Shown here: positions 1 to 6,494 of the stretch, one piece after another
Numbering within the stretch: the stretch's first letter is position 1
Layout of the letters: the number at the start of each line of letters is the position of its first letter
From: an uncultured Clostridia bacterium
GTDB taxonomy: Bacteria > Bacillota > Clostridia > Christensenellales > UBA1242
NCBI GenBank assembly: GCA_947589615.1
Contig: CANQBU010000015.1
Span: 1 to 14,435 of the forward strand
Length of the DNA: 14,435 nucleotides
Direction of reading: 5' to 3'
Program-made: the position numbers and the translations under genes
Notes under the pieces: generated by a model
The model's input: only the letters and a program-made list of their open reading frames with translations
Database searches by the model: none
Told to the model about the DNA's origin: nothing

Positions 1-784
1 TTTCATCTTCTATCAATCCTCGTTTATACATGAGATTTTGAGTGTTTAAGTTGGCAAGTTTTGCTTCGCCCAACATATCTATATTATAGCATCTTCCGCT
101 TGAAAAAACAAATTTTAAACGATTATAAATAAAATTAAATAAATTTATTGCACCTTTTCCACCCTCTCCATCATCGCGTGGCGATAAAATTAATGCGGGA
201 TTGTATTGCATTAACAATTTTTGGTCTTCCTTATCTATAAAGTTTAGCCCCTGCAAGTAGCATTCCCTATCTAAAAATCCAAAATCTTCCAATATTTCAA
301 TTGGGCTTTTATTATACTTATTGACAAGTTTCCCAAGTTCCTCCAAATCTCCGCCAACCGATATTATAATTGGAATGTCTGTCCGTCCGCAAAAATCGGA
401 TACGCTTTCTAAATAACCTTCTTCATAATCAAGCAAGTCTTCAATTTGCAATATTATATTGCCACCTAAAAGGTCTTTTGTCGAAAGGTTTGGCATAATG
501 CGAGCAGATAAAACCTCATTGCCTTCCATGTCAAATTTGTTAAGCGCCTCCCTTCCTATCGCTGGAATGGGAACTTTTACGTTCAAAAATTTGACTCCCG
601 CCACCTTATTCTTTAACACACTATATTCAATAAGCAACTTAAGGTCTTCGGTATTTATTTTTTTTAAAATCTCCTCTTCGTTATAATCACAATACACATC
701 TGTAAATTCGCCTATTGCCGAAGCAAGTCCGTCACAAAAATAATTTTGAAAACCTTTTAATTTTATATTTTTCTCGTTACGCAT
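1..784 (-). CDS. Amidohydrolase-like protein, probable pseudoenzyme (partial, C-terminus off the left edge)
   Basis: The minus strand is open from an ATG at 784 to the window edge: 261 codons without a stop. The ATG has a GGAG ribosome site 6 nt upstream. The second half follows the MTA/SAH-deaminase and cytosine-deaminase type of amidohydrolase. Residues 160-171 (SPIEILEDFGFL) match the usual 'rPve.L.e.Gll' helix. Residues 201-207 (SPRDDGE) match the 'cP.Sn' strand. Residues 229-246 match the late 'GTDs..N..D+..E.+la' segment. The metal site looks lost: where the family has a His ('iHl.E') residues 142-148 read SVGGDLE, and the 'aH' His is LQG at 177-179. The N-terminal HxH segment is absent, because the protein starts well downstream of where that motif would lie. 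The fold assignment is moderately sure. Loss of deamination/hydrolysis is inferred from the missing ligands. Confidence 0.6.
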   Translation of the reverse strand, partial: MRNEKNIKLKGFQNYFCDGLASAIGEFTDVYCDYNEEEILKKINTEDLKLLIEYSVLKNKVAGVKFLNVKVPIPAIGREALNKFDMEGNEVLSARIMPNLSTKDLLGGNIILQIEDLLDYEEGYLESVSDFCGRTDIPIIISVGGDLEELGKLVNKYNKSPIEILEDFGFLDRECYLQGLNFIDKEDQKLLMQYNPALILSPRDDGEGGKGAINLFNFIYNRLKFVFSSGRCYNIDMLGEAKLANLNTQNLMYKRGLIEDE

Positions 785-804
785 AATTCTCCAACTTTTT
801 ACCT

Positions 805-834
805 ATTATACTATAAATGGAAGAAAGAAATCAA
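805..834 (-). promoter_or_regulatory. Promoter of the amidohydrolase-like gene
   Basis: On the minus strand, TTGATT (829-834) is followed 18 nt later by a perfect TATAAT (805-810), about 20 nt before the ATG at 784. The -35 half lies inside the first codons of the divergent dinB gene, so expression of the two genes may interfere. The call rests on consensus match only. Confidence 0.5.
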
Positions 835-2028
835 ATAAATAAAAGGGTTATTTTGCACGCTGATGTAAATAATTTTTTCGCTTCTGTCGAATGTTCTATC
901 AATCCTCAATATAAGGGCAAACCTGTCGCCGTAACGGGCAATCCAAACAAAAGAACAGGCATTATCCTTGCAAAAAACGAAGAAGCAAAGAAATTTAATG
1001 TCAAAACAGGACAAGTTATAGGCGAAGCAAAAGCTCTTTGTCCTGAGCTGATTTGTCTACCCCCTCACTACGACATATATGAAGAAATTTCACATGAACT
1101 GCAAACAATATATCTTGAATATACAAATTTTGTCGAACCGCTAGGGCTTGACGAGTGTTGGCTTGATGTAACTGGCTGCGAAAAGTATTTAAACAAAACA
1201 GGCAAGCAAATTGCCGACGAGTTAAGAGAACGGATAAAAAGAGATTTTGGATTTACTATTTCAGTCGGCGTCTCTTTCTCAAAAATTTTTGCCAAACTAG
1301 GCTCAGACATTAGAAAACCAAACTACACAACAGAAATTCCTTTCGAAAAGTTTAAAGATTTGACATATAATCTCCCTTTAAATTCAATAATTGGTATAGG
1401 AGCAAGGCTTGAAAAGAAATTTTCTTCAATTGGCATTAAAACTATAGGCGATTTTGTCAAACTCGATGACTTTGTGCTTGACAATATGATGGGAATAAAT
1501 GGAACAAATTTAAAACAAGATTTGCTGGGCAAAAGATTTGTGCCAGTGCTTGATTATTATAAATTACCGCCACCTAAGAGTATAGGAAATGGAACGACGA
1601 CGATAAGAGATATCTCTTCAAGAAAAGATGTCGAAAAGGTCATCTATTTTCTTGCACAAAAAATTTCATCGCGCATGATTCGTCACAAGGTTTTAGGCTC
1701 AACAATCTCTGTAAGACTGAAATCATCTAATCTCAAATCAGTAGCGTCGTCAACAAAAATGCCGCAAACAAACTCGGTAAAAAACATCGCCGAATGTGCC
1801 ATGCGGCTTTGCGACAAGTTATATAAATATAACTATCCTCTCCGAGCAATAAGGGTTAAAGTGTCATCATTATCTAGTTCCTCTATTGTTCAACTTTCAA
1901 TGTTTGACGTTCCAAAGAAAGACTATTCGGAAGTTATGGAAAGAATAAATAGAAGGTATGGAAAAATTTTCTTGGCTTCTGACAAAGCCTCCTTTATTAA
2001 TCCTGCTCCCCACCCGCAAGAGTCTTGA
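817..2028 (+). CDS. dinB: DNA polymerase IV (Y-family translesion polymerase)
   Basis: Error-prone polymerase that copies past damaged bases and acts with the sliding clamp. The 403-residue protein has the full Y-family layout. The first metal-binding strand is ADVNNFFASVE (residues 15-25), with D16 as metal ligand and F21 at the expected steric-gate position. The second acidic motif is LDECWLDVTG (111-120), with D112/E113. A helix-hairpin-helix region follows (about 185-235), then the little-finger domain (about 255-350). A clamp-binding peptide QLSMFD lies at 359-364. Residue 113 keeps the catalytic Glu, so activity is expected. The start is unusual: no Shine-Dalgarno precedes the ATG, and a TATACT at 807-812 would put transcription start at or near the ATG (leaderless). 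An in-frame TTG at 853 has AGGG 5 nt upstream but would remove part of the first strand. The 3' end overlaps trxB by 32 bp, tail to tail. Confidence 0.95.
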   Translation: MEERNQINKRVILHADVNNFFASVECSINPQYKGKPVAVTGNPNKRTGIILAKNEEAKKFNVKTGQVIGEAKALCPELICLPPHYDIYEEISHELQTIYLEYTNFVEPLGLDECWLDVTGCEKYLNKTGKQIADELRERIKRDFGFTISVGVSFSKIFAKLGSDIRKPNYTTEIPFEKFKDLTYNLPLNSIIGIGARLEKKFSSIGIKTIGDFVKLDDFVLDNMMGINGTNLKQDLLGKRFVPVLDYYKLPPPKSIGNGTTTIRDISSRKDVEKVIYFLAQKISSRMIRHKVLGSTISVRLKSSNLKSVASSTKMPQTNSVKNIAECAMRLCDKLYKYNYPLRAIRVKVSSLSSSSIVQLSMFDVPKKDYSEVMERINRRYGKIFLASDKASFINPAPHPQES

Positions 2029-2923
2029 CTTTTGACACAAACTTACTTGCTTCAAGTCCTGCAACAGCACCATCGCCCACCGCTGAAACGATTTGTTTAA
2101 GATGGCCTTCACACACATCTCCACATGCAAAAACTCCAGCCTGACTTGTCTTTACCTGTTCATGTGTTACAATAAAACCTTTATCAGTCAATTCAAGTTT
2201 CCCATTTAGAAATTGAGTTGAAGGCTGCCTGCCAATTGCAACAAAAACTCCTTTAACGTCCAAAGCATTTTCTTTTTCATCTTTTATATAAATTAATTTT
2301 GATATTTCGCCTTCCCCTTCTATTCGTGACGAAATACCTCCTTTTATAACCTCAATATTATCTTTATTAAGTATTTCGAGAGGATAATTGACATTTTTCA
2401 ATTCTTCTTTTGTCAACAAATAAACCCTTTTACAAATACCCGAAAGATATGAGGCATCGGAAAAAGCAGTGTCACCCGATCCAACTACGGCAACATCTTC
2501 ATCTTTGAAAAAATTTCCATCACACACAGCACAATAACTTACACCTTTACCTTTAAATTTTTCTTCACCTTCAATATTTAACTCACGAGAGTGACTTCCA
2601 AGTGCAAAAATAACCGCTTTTGCAAAATATTCACCCTTTCTACATTTTATTACTTTTAAAGAGTTTGAAAAATCTACATCTTTAACCTCATCGAATATAA
2701 ATTTTATATCATTATTCTTCGCATGAGAATAGAATCTCTGGGCAAGTTCTACACCGCTTATGCTTGTAAAACCAGTGTAATTATTAATCTCCGAAATATA
2801 GTTTAGCTGGCCACCCGGAACAACTTTTTCAATTATTGCGACATTTTTCCCAGCACGTTTAGCATAAATTCCAGCAGATATGCCTGCAGGACCACCACCT
2901 ACAATTATAATATCAAATTCCAT
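1997..2923 (-). CDS. trxB: Thioredoxin reductase-family flavoprotein
   Basis: FAD-dependent disulfide reductase that keeps thioredoxin reduced in the cytoplasm. The 308 residues are the normal length. Visible motifs are the FAD dinucleotide fold GGGPAG (9-14), the redox-active CAVC (131-134), a second nucleotide fold GSGDTA (148-153) and the C-terminal FAD motif GVFACGD (263-269). The HRRxxxR motif that holds the NADPH ribose phosphate in classical enzymes is missing: residues 169-177 read LLTKEELKN. The electron donor may therefore not be NADPH. Ferredoxin-dependent clostridial relatives lack this motif too, although here the GxGxxA fold survives. AGGAG lies 6 nt before the ATG, and a good promoter sits upstream, just after the rpsI terminator, so the gene is transcribed on its own. 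Its 3' end overlaps dinB. The family is certain; the cofactor is open. Confidence 0.93.
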   Translation of the reverse strand: MEFDIIIVGGGPAGISAGIYAKRAGKNVAIIEKVVPGGQLNYISEINNYTGFTSISGVELAQRFYSHAKNNDIKFIFDEVKDVDFSNSLKVIKCRKGEYFAKAVIFALGSHSRELNIEGEEKFKGKGVSYCAVCDGNFFKDEDVAVVGSGDTAFSDASYLSGICKRVYLLTKEELKNVNYPLEILNKDNIEVIKGGISSRIEGEGEISKLIYIKDEKENALDVKGVFVAIGRQPSTQFLNGKLELTDKGFIVTHEQVKTSQAGVFACGDVCEGHLKQIVSAVGDGAVAGLEASKFVSKVKTLAGGEQD

Positions 2924-2939
2924 TTTTGCTCCTAATATT

Positions 2940-2968
2940 ATTGTATCTTAATTTGAAAATTTTAGCAA
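2940..2968 (-). promoter_or_regulatory. trxB promoter
   Basis: On the minus strand, TTGCTA (2963-2968) is 17 nt from TACAAT (2940-2945). It lies immediately downstream of the rpsI terminator and about 17 nt upstream of the trxB ATG, with AGGAG in between. Spacing and placement fit a sigma-A type promoter. Confidence 0.6.
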
Positions 2969-2969
2969 C

Positions 2970-2999
2970 AAAAAAGACCTGCATTTTGCAAGTCCTTTT
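2970..2999 (-). terminator. Rho-independent terminator after rpsI
   Basis: Read on the minus strand, GACTTGCA pairs with TGCAGGTC (one G-T wobble) around an AAA(A) loop, flanked by an A-run and followed by six Ts. It begins a few bases after the rpsI stop and ends where the trxB promoter starts. Confidence 0.85.
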
Positions 3000-3002
3000 G
3001 AA

Positions 3003-3413
3003 TTATCTCTTTGAGAATTGTGGAGCCTTTCTTGCTTTTTTAAGACCATACTTCTTTCTCTCTTTCATTCTTTGGTCACGAGTGAGAAGTCCTGCCTTTT
3101 TAAGCTCTGGCTTATACATTTCGTTTGCCTTTACAAGTGCTCTTGCAATTCCATGACAAATTGCACCTGCTTGGCCTGCGATACCACCACCAACTACTCT
3201 TACAATAATATCATACTTATCTCCAGTTGAAGTAACTTCAAATGGTTGGCGTGCAACTAAAAGAAGCGTATCTCTTTGGAGATATTCACCCATATCTCTT
3301 CCGTTTACAACATACTTTCCTGTTCCTGGGAAGAGTCTTACTCTAGCGATAGATTTTTTTCTTCTGCCAGTTGAGATAATTTGGCTGGCTGGCTTTGTCT
3401 TCTTTTCTGCCAT
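3003..3413 (-). CDS. rpsI: 30S ribosomal protein S9 (uS9)
   Basis: Small-subunit ribosomal protein whose C-terminal tail reaches the P-site tRNA. It has 136 residues, normal for the family once the short lysine-rich N-terminus is counted. Recognised by STGRRKKSIARVRL (residues 14-27), VVGGGIAGQAGAICHGIARAL (split by the domain's central strands), LLTRDQRMKERKKYGLKKAR near the end, and the universal terminal SKR. The ATG overlaps the rplM stop by one base (TAATG), with AAGGAG 9 nt upstream inside rplM, so translation of the two is probably coupled. It is the second and last gene of the operon and is followed by a terminator. Confidence 0.98.
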   Translation of the reverse strand: MAEKKTKPASQIISTGRRKKSIARVRLFPGTGKYVVNGRDMGEYLQRDTLLLVARQPFEVTSTGDKYDIIVRVVGGGIAGQAGAICHGIARALVKANEMYKPELKKAGLLTRDQRMKERKKYGLKKARKAPQFSKR

Positions 3414-3856
3414 TAGTTTCTAACTCCTTTTACTTCAACTTTTTCAGGCTTTTGAGCCTCGTGTTTATGAGCCTCATCTTTATATGCGTGAAGTCTTGTA
3501 ATCTGCTTTCTTCCTAAAGATGTTTTTGGTAACATTCCCTTAACTGCAAGTTGTAATGCTTTTGTAGAATCCTTAGCCATCAATGTCCCATAATCAACTT
3601 CTTTAAGGCCTCCAACATAGCCTGTGTGATGTCTATACATTTTGTCAGTAAGTTTATTCCCTGTAAGAACAAGTTTATCTGTATTTACAACTACTACGAA
3701 ATCTCCGCAATCAACATGAGGTGTATAGATGGTTTTCTTTTTACCTGTTAATAAATCTGCTACGAGAGTTGCCACTCTTCCTAGTGGAACACCCGCTGCG
3801 TCTACAACGAACCATTTTCTTTCAATGTCCGCTGCCTTTGCCATATATGTTTTCAT
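3413..3856 (-). CDS. rplM: 50S ribosomal protein L13 (uL13)
   Basis: Early-assembling large-subunit protein, 147 residues from the chosen start (typical is about 142-148). Family motifs are present: WFVVDAAGVPLGRVAT near the N-terminus, GDFVVVVNTDKLVLTGNK, YRHTGY-type HHTGYVGG, and GMLPKTSLGR in the C-terminal half. The start at 3856 is chosen because GGAGG lies 4 nt upstream and the sequence reads MKTYMAKAADIERKWFVVDA as in homologues. The longer in-frame reading from a TTG at 3910 would be translated leader. The gene has its own strong promoter and a hairpin-containing 5' UTR. It is cotranscribed with rpsI. Confidence 0.98.
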   Translation of the reverse strand: MKTYMAKAADIERKWFVVDAAGVPLGRVATLVADLLTGKKKTIYTPHVDCGDFVVVVNTDKLVLTGNKLTDKMYRHHTGYVGGLKEVDYGTLMAKDSTKALQLAVKGMLPKTSLGRKQITRLHAYKDEAHKHEAQKPEKVEVKGVRN

Positions 3857-3940
3857 TTTTCCTCCGAACAGTCCTTCTAGGCACTTAGTCATTTGCGGGG
3901 CTAATTGCAAACAAAAAACGCCTTATTTTAAGACGCTTTT
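3857..3940 (-). promoter_or_regulatory. rplM-rpsI 5' leader, candidate L13 leader RNA
   Basis: The predicted transcript starts near 3935, giving a leader of about 80 nt. At its very 5' end GCGTCTTA pairs with TAAGGCGT (two G-T wobbles), followed by a T-run, so it looks like a terminator at +1. A second small hairpin, AGTGCC and GGACT around TAGAA with one bulged G, sits about 15 nt before the ribosome site. L13-S9 operons of low-GC Gram-positives are known to carry an autoregulatory L13 leader in this place. Whether this RNA matches that family model was not tested. Confidence 0.5.
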
Positions 3941-3941
3941 T

Positions 3942-3970
3942 ATTTTATATAATTTATTTATATTTGTCAA
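3942..3970 (-). promoter_or_regulatory. rplM-rpsI promoter
   Basis: On the minus strand, a perfect TTGACA (3965-3970) is 17 nt from TAAAAT (3942-3947), within an A/T-rich spacer. This is the strongest consensus match on the minus strand here and fits a highly expressed ribosomal operon. Confidence 0.8.
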
Positions 3971-4004
3971 GAGTTTTTAATAAATTTTTCAAAAAAACTT
4001 AAAA

Positions 4005-4715
4005 CTATAAAGACATTCGCCTTTCTTCGTCCCCAAGCACCATGTAATCGTCGCTTGCTTGTCTTTGATTACCCCTTGCAATCTCAATATTCGAATAAAA
4101 TCTTACTACATTTTCGGCAACAGTGTTTACATAATCAACTTCGCTTGAAATGGCTTTATGGGCAAGGCTGTTTACATAATCTTCTACAAGTTCCACTCCA
4201 TGATCACCATTCTTATTTCTAAATAAAATTTGAAGCCCGCTTTTTAAAACCTTATTTGTAGACTCAAACTCGTTATAATCTTTTTGCACCTGTGACGAAT
4301 CAAGTATAACCGGCTCCCTCTTCTCCTTGATCCCTCCTTGAACGGCAAAGTTTAGCACTTTGCCCGAAAGTCTTTCTAGTTCCGCCTCAAGTGCTTTTTT
4401 ACTTATTCTTTTAGACTTGTAAAGTTCTATGTTGACAAGTGATAAAAATTCCTTAGGGAGCATGTCTAAATATTCATCAAATTCTTTGTCAAAGTCAACA
4501 TCGTATCCACGCATTTGAAGATATTTGGTGTAAATAACCTCCTTCATTTTGGTGTCTCTTATCATCTTATCAGCATCAGAATAGTCTATTATTGACTTTC
4601 TGTAAATTGAGACTAGCCCGTTGACAAAAGCGAGAGCCCCGCTTATCGAGATTTTATTGTTTGGAAGAGCTTTCTTAATATCTTTCAACATTTCTTTTGA
4701 TGGACCTGTTTTCAT
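4005..4715 (-). CDS. Hypothetical protein, soluble and mostly helical
   Basis: I do not recognise this 236-residue protein. It is charged and predicted soluble, with no signal peptide, transmembrane segment or Cys-rich motif. Several long amphipathic stretches suggest a helical fold, such as the Lys/Glu-rich run around residues 100-117. The C-terminal 60 residues contain two more helix-like stretches and end in a charged tail, GDEERRMSL. The start is well supported: AAAGGAGGGTGAT directly precedes the ATG, and a TTGCAT-17-TATACT promoter lies upstream. Having its own promoter, and facing away from the next gene with rplM's promoter just beyond its stop, it is probably monocistronic. Gene reality is high; function is unknown. 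Confidence 0.85.
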   Translation of the reverse strand: MKTGPSKEMLKDIKKALPNNKISISGALAFVNGLVSIYRKSIIDYSDADKMIRDTKMKEVIYTKYLQMRGYDVDFDKEFDEYLDMLPKEFLSLVNIELYKSKRISKKALEAELERLSGKVLNFAVQGGIKEKREPVILDSSQVQKDYNEFESTNKVLKSGLQILFRNKNGDHGVELVEDYVNSLAHKAISSEVDYVNTVAENVVRFYSNIEIARGNQRQASDDYMVLGDEERRMSL

Positions 4716-4738
4716 ATCACCCTCCTTTGCATATATTT

Positions 4739-4767
4739 AGTATAACACATTTTATGATAATATGCAA
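4739..4767 (-). promoter_or_regulatory. Promoter of the hypothetical gene at 4715
   Basis: On the minus strand, TTGCAT (4762-4767) is followed after 17 nt by TATACT (4739-4744), 23 nt upstream of the ATG with a strong Shine-Dalgarno between. Together with the plus-strand promoter at 4846 it explains most of the 322-bp gap from 4716 to 5037. Confidence 0.65.
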
Positions 4768-4845
4768 GATATTTTGATGCGAATATTTATACATTTTATT
4801 GAATAATTATTCTTGCTATTTTTTTGTATTTTTGAGATAATTCCC

Positions 4846-4875
4846 TTGACAATATATCATTTTATGTTTTATAAT
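4846..4875 (+). promoter_or_regulatory. Promoter of the membrane-protein gene at 5038
   Basis: Perfect TTGACA (4846-4851) and perfect TATAAT (4870-4875) with an 18-nt spacer. Predicted transcription start is near 4882, leaving an unusually long 5' UTR of about 155 nt. Confidence 0.8.
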
Positions 4876-4881
4876 ATGCAT

Positions 4882-5037
4882 ATGACTAAATTTTTGATGA
4901 TTTTTCCTTTAATTTTGAATTTTAAGACTTTTTAGTCAATTTATAAATATAAAATTTAACCAGACGCCCATTTAACTTTGACGATGTTTTGTCAAACAAA
5001 TGCCGCGTGCTGAAAACCCTTATTTAGGAGTTTATTC
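4882..5037 (+). promoter_or_regulatory. Long 5' UTR with an imperfect hairpin
   Basis: The untranslated leader of the gene at 5038. Near its start, GACTAAA and TTTAGTC can close a large A/T-rich loop (about 4884-4937). Between 4961 and 5012 a nested imperfect hairpin is visible. TTTGAC pairs with GTCAAA around an 8-nt loop, flanked by CATTT with AAATG, then CGC with GCG, then CAG with CTG. The ribosome site TAGGAG follows about 14 nt later. No match to a known riboswitch was recognised. The pairing could act on translation or stability, or be chance. Confidence 0.35.
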
Positions 5038-6195
5038 ATGACTAATGAAAAAAATAACGCCACTAATGGCGATGACAATATAAAATATTCATCTTCTGGC
5101 AAAGATGACTCTTTTGCTAAAGAAAACGACGATAAAATCTTGAAAGAAGTCGAAGAAACCTTTAATGAAAAAAAATATAAAAAGCCCGACAATAAAGTAG
5201 TTGCCGAAAATGATGAAGGCAACGAAAATAATAATTTAACGAAAAAAGCCAAAAAACAAAAGAAATCTTCAACATATGAGAAAACAACTTGGACACATAA
5301 AATGAAGGTTTTGGCAATTTTAGCTGTTCTAGGCGTATTTACTGGCTCAGGATTGGGCGTTTACTATTTTAACAACTTCCTAAGGGCTAATGTAAACTAT
5401 TTACAATACAACCCCTCAGATTACATTGCAAACATTGACGATATCTTTGCAAAAAGATTTGCAATTAACACAGACGAGCAAAAGGAAAACTGGCTTCAAA
5501 TTGCCAAAGATAATAACACTACTCCAAGTGATTTAACCCCAGTCGATAATATGCTGCTTGCCGAATACAATGCAAAAAAAGCATCTTCATATGAAATTGT
5601 GGGGACAGGCTCCGTCGCAACCATTGCAACACAAACCGTCTACAGTGAAAGAAAATTTGACGGCGAGGCTTATGCTTTTCAATCTATAAGTAAAGGTATG
5701 CTGACTGTCGCAACTTGCGACTATATGAAAGGTGGAAAAAATGTCGAAATATATAATGGTGCAAATGTTAAAGTAGATGGAGCGGACTGGAATTACAGTC
5801 AAACCATCACCCTTGCAGACTATAAAAATATGGCGGGAACGTCACCAAGTGATATTCAACCTTACATTATATCCGATAAAACTGTTATTTCAAGCACTGA
5901 TGTTGTGTATGACGAAGCTACTGGACTTTACTCATTCACCCTGTCGCTCGACCCTATCACAAGTGTTTTACTCTACTACAAACAAGTTAGAAGATCAGGT
6001 AATCTCGAAGGCGACCCTGAATTTGAATACATTCACCTATCAATAACAATTGATGAAAACTGGAATTTTGTTTCCTCCGCTTTCGAGGAAAAATATACCG
6101 CAATTAAGTTCGGATTACCAAATAAATGCGTTGGCACTTTAAATTCTACTTATAAATTTAATGATGTTGTGACCCTTCCAACGCTTAACAAATAA
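5038..6195 (+). CDS. Single-pass membrane protein of unknown function with a large outer domain
   Basis: 385 residues. The first 85 are a hydrophilic, low-complexity cytoplasmic tail rich in Asn, Asp, Glu and Lys. One transmembrane helix follows (about residues 89-111), preceded by lysines. This predicts a type II topology with the remaining 270 residues outside the cell. The outer part has alternating hydrophobic strands and many Tyr/Thr/Ser residues, as in a beta-rich domain, but no motif I can name. Two Cys lie in it (about 220 and 360). It is the only plus-strand gene between dinB and 12.5 kb, with a perfect-consensus promoter, a long 5' UTR, GGAG 8 nt before the ATG and a strong terminator after the stop, so it is an independent unit. 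An envelope or sensing role is inference only. Confidence 0.85.
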   Translation: MTNEKNNATNGDDNIKYSSSGKDDSFAKENDDKILKEVEETFNEKKYKKPDNKVVAENDEGNENNNLTKKAKKQKKSSTYEKTTWTHKMKVLAILAVLGVFTGSGLGVYYFNNFLRANVNYLQYNPSDYIANIDDIFAKRFAINTDEQKENWLQIAKDNNTTPSDLTPVDNMLLAEYNAKKASSYEIVGTGSVATIATQTVYSERKFDGEAYAFQSISKGMLTVATCDYMKGGKNVEIYNGANVKVDGADWNYSQTITLADYKNMAGTSPSDIQPYIISDKTVISSTDVVYDEATGLYSFTLSLDPITSVLLYYKQVRRSGNLEGDPEFEYIHLSITIDENWNFVSSAFEEKYTAIKFGLPNKCVGTLNSTYKFNDVVTLPTLNK

Positions 6196-6235
6196 AATCA
6201 ATTTTTGTTGTTAAATGAAGGATAATATGCATGAC

Positions 6236-6265
6236 AAAAAAGGCGAAAATTTTTTCGCTTTTTTT
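6236..6265. terminator. Bidirectional terminator between the membrane-protein gene and minE
   Basis: GCGAAAA (6243-6249) pairs with TTTTCGC (6252-6258), flanked by six As on the left and seven Ts on the right, with one unpaired G. It works as a Rho-independent terminator on both strands, serving the plus gene that ends at 6195 and the minD-minE unit. It overlaps the minE stop codon by two bases. Confidence 0.9.
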
Positions 6266-6494
6266 AATATGGAATATATCCAAACGGTTTTATCCGCTCT
6301 ACATCAAGTTCTATAAAAAATATATTTCTACTCTCTTCCTTTTTGAACCTTACTATTGGCTCACCTTTTAACGACAGGTAGTTTGCTATTATTGGTTTTA
6401 ACTCCTCTTTTAAAAGTTCACACACCCTTTGGGGATCGAAAATCTTATCTTTATTTAATATAAATTCCATTCTTTTGCTTATAGAATAATCCAT
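6264..6494 (-). CDS. minE: Cell division topological specificity factor MinE
   Basis: MinE stimulates the MinD ATPase at the membrane and drives pole-to-pole MinD dynamics that keep the division ring at mid-cell. The 76-residue protein is slightly short compared with about 88 in E. coli. The C-terminal topological domain is recognisable: VCELLKEELKPIIANYL (residues 24-40) matches 'vL..EIl.VI.KYv', and IFFIELDV (58-65) matches the conserved 'LElNi' strand. The N-terminal anti-MinCD region is divergent. The ATG overlaps the minD stop (TAATG), with AAAGGAGGG just upstream inside minD, indicating translational coupling. Position directly after minD confirms the assignment. Confidence 0.88.
   Translation of the reverse strand: MDYSISKRMEFILNKDKIFDPQRVCELLKEELKPIIANYLSLKGEPIVRFKKEESRNIFFIELDVERIKPFGYIPY

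Noticed and set aside
3857..3910. 18-codon N-terminal extension of rplM from a TTG, or a leader peptide
   Set aside because: The extension runs through the ribosome site and leader stem. Homologues begin at the ATG at 3856, and no Shine-Dalgarno precedes the TTG.
3971..4004. Terminator after the hypothetical gene ending at 4005
   Set aside because: Only a 7-bp A/T stem with a large loop could be drawn, with no convincing T-run, so it was not annotated.
4961..5037. T-box-like leader (CCGCG motif) before the membrane protein
   Set aside because: The CCGCG here lacks the AGGGTGG part of the T-box sequence and no terminator/antiterminator pair follows. The gene is not an aminoacyl-tRNA or amino-acid gene.
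5587..5802. Antisense open frames inside the plus-strand membrane-protein gene and elsewhere
   Set aside because: They lie within well-supported genes, have no ribosome sites and show no protein motifs.
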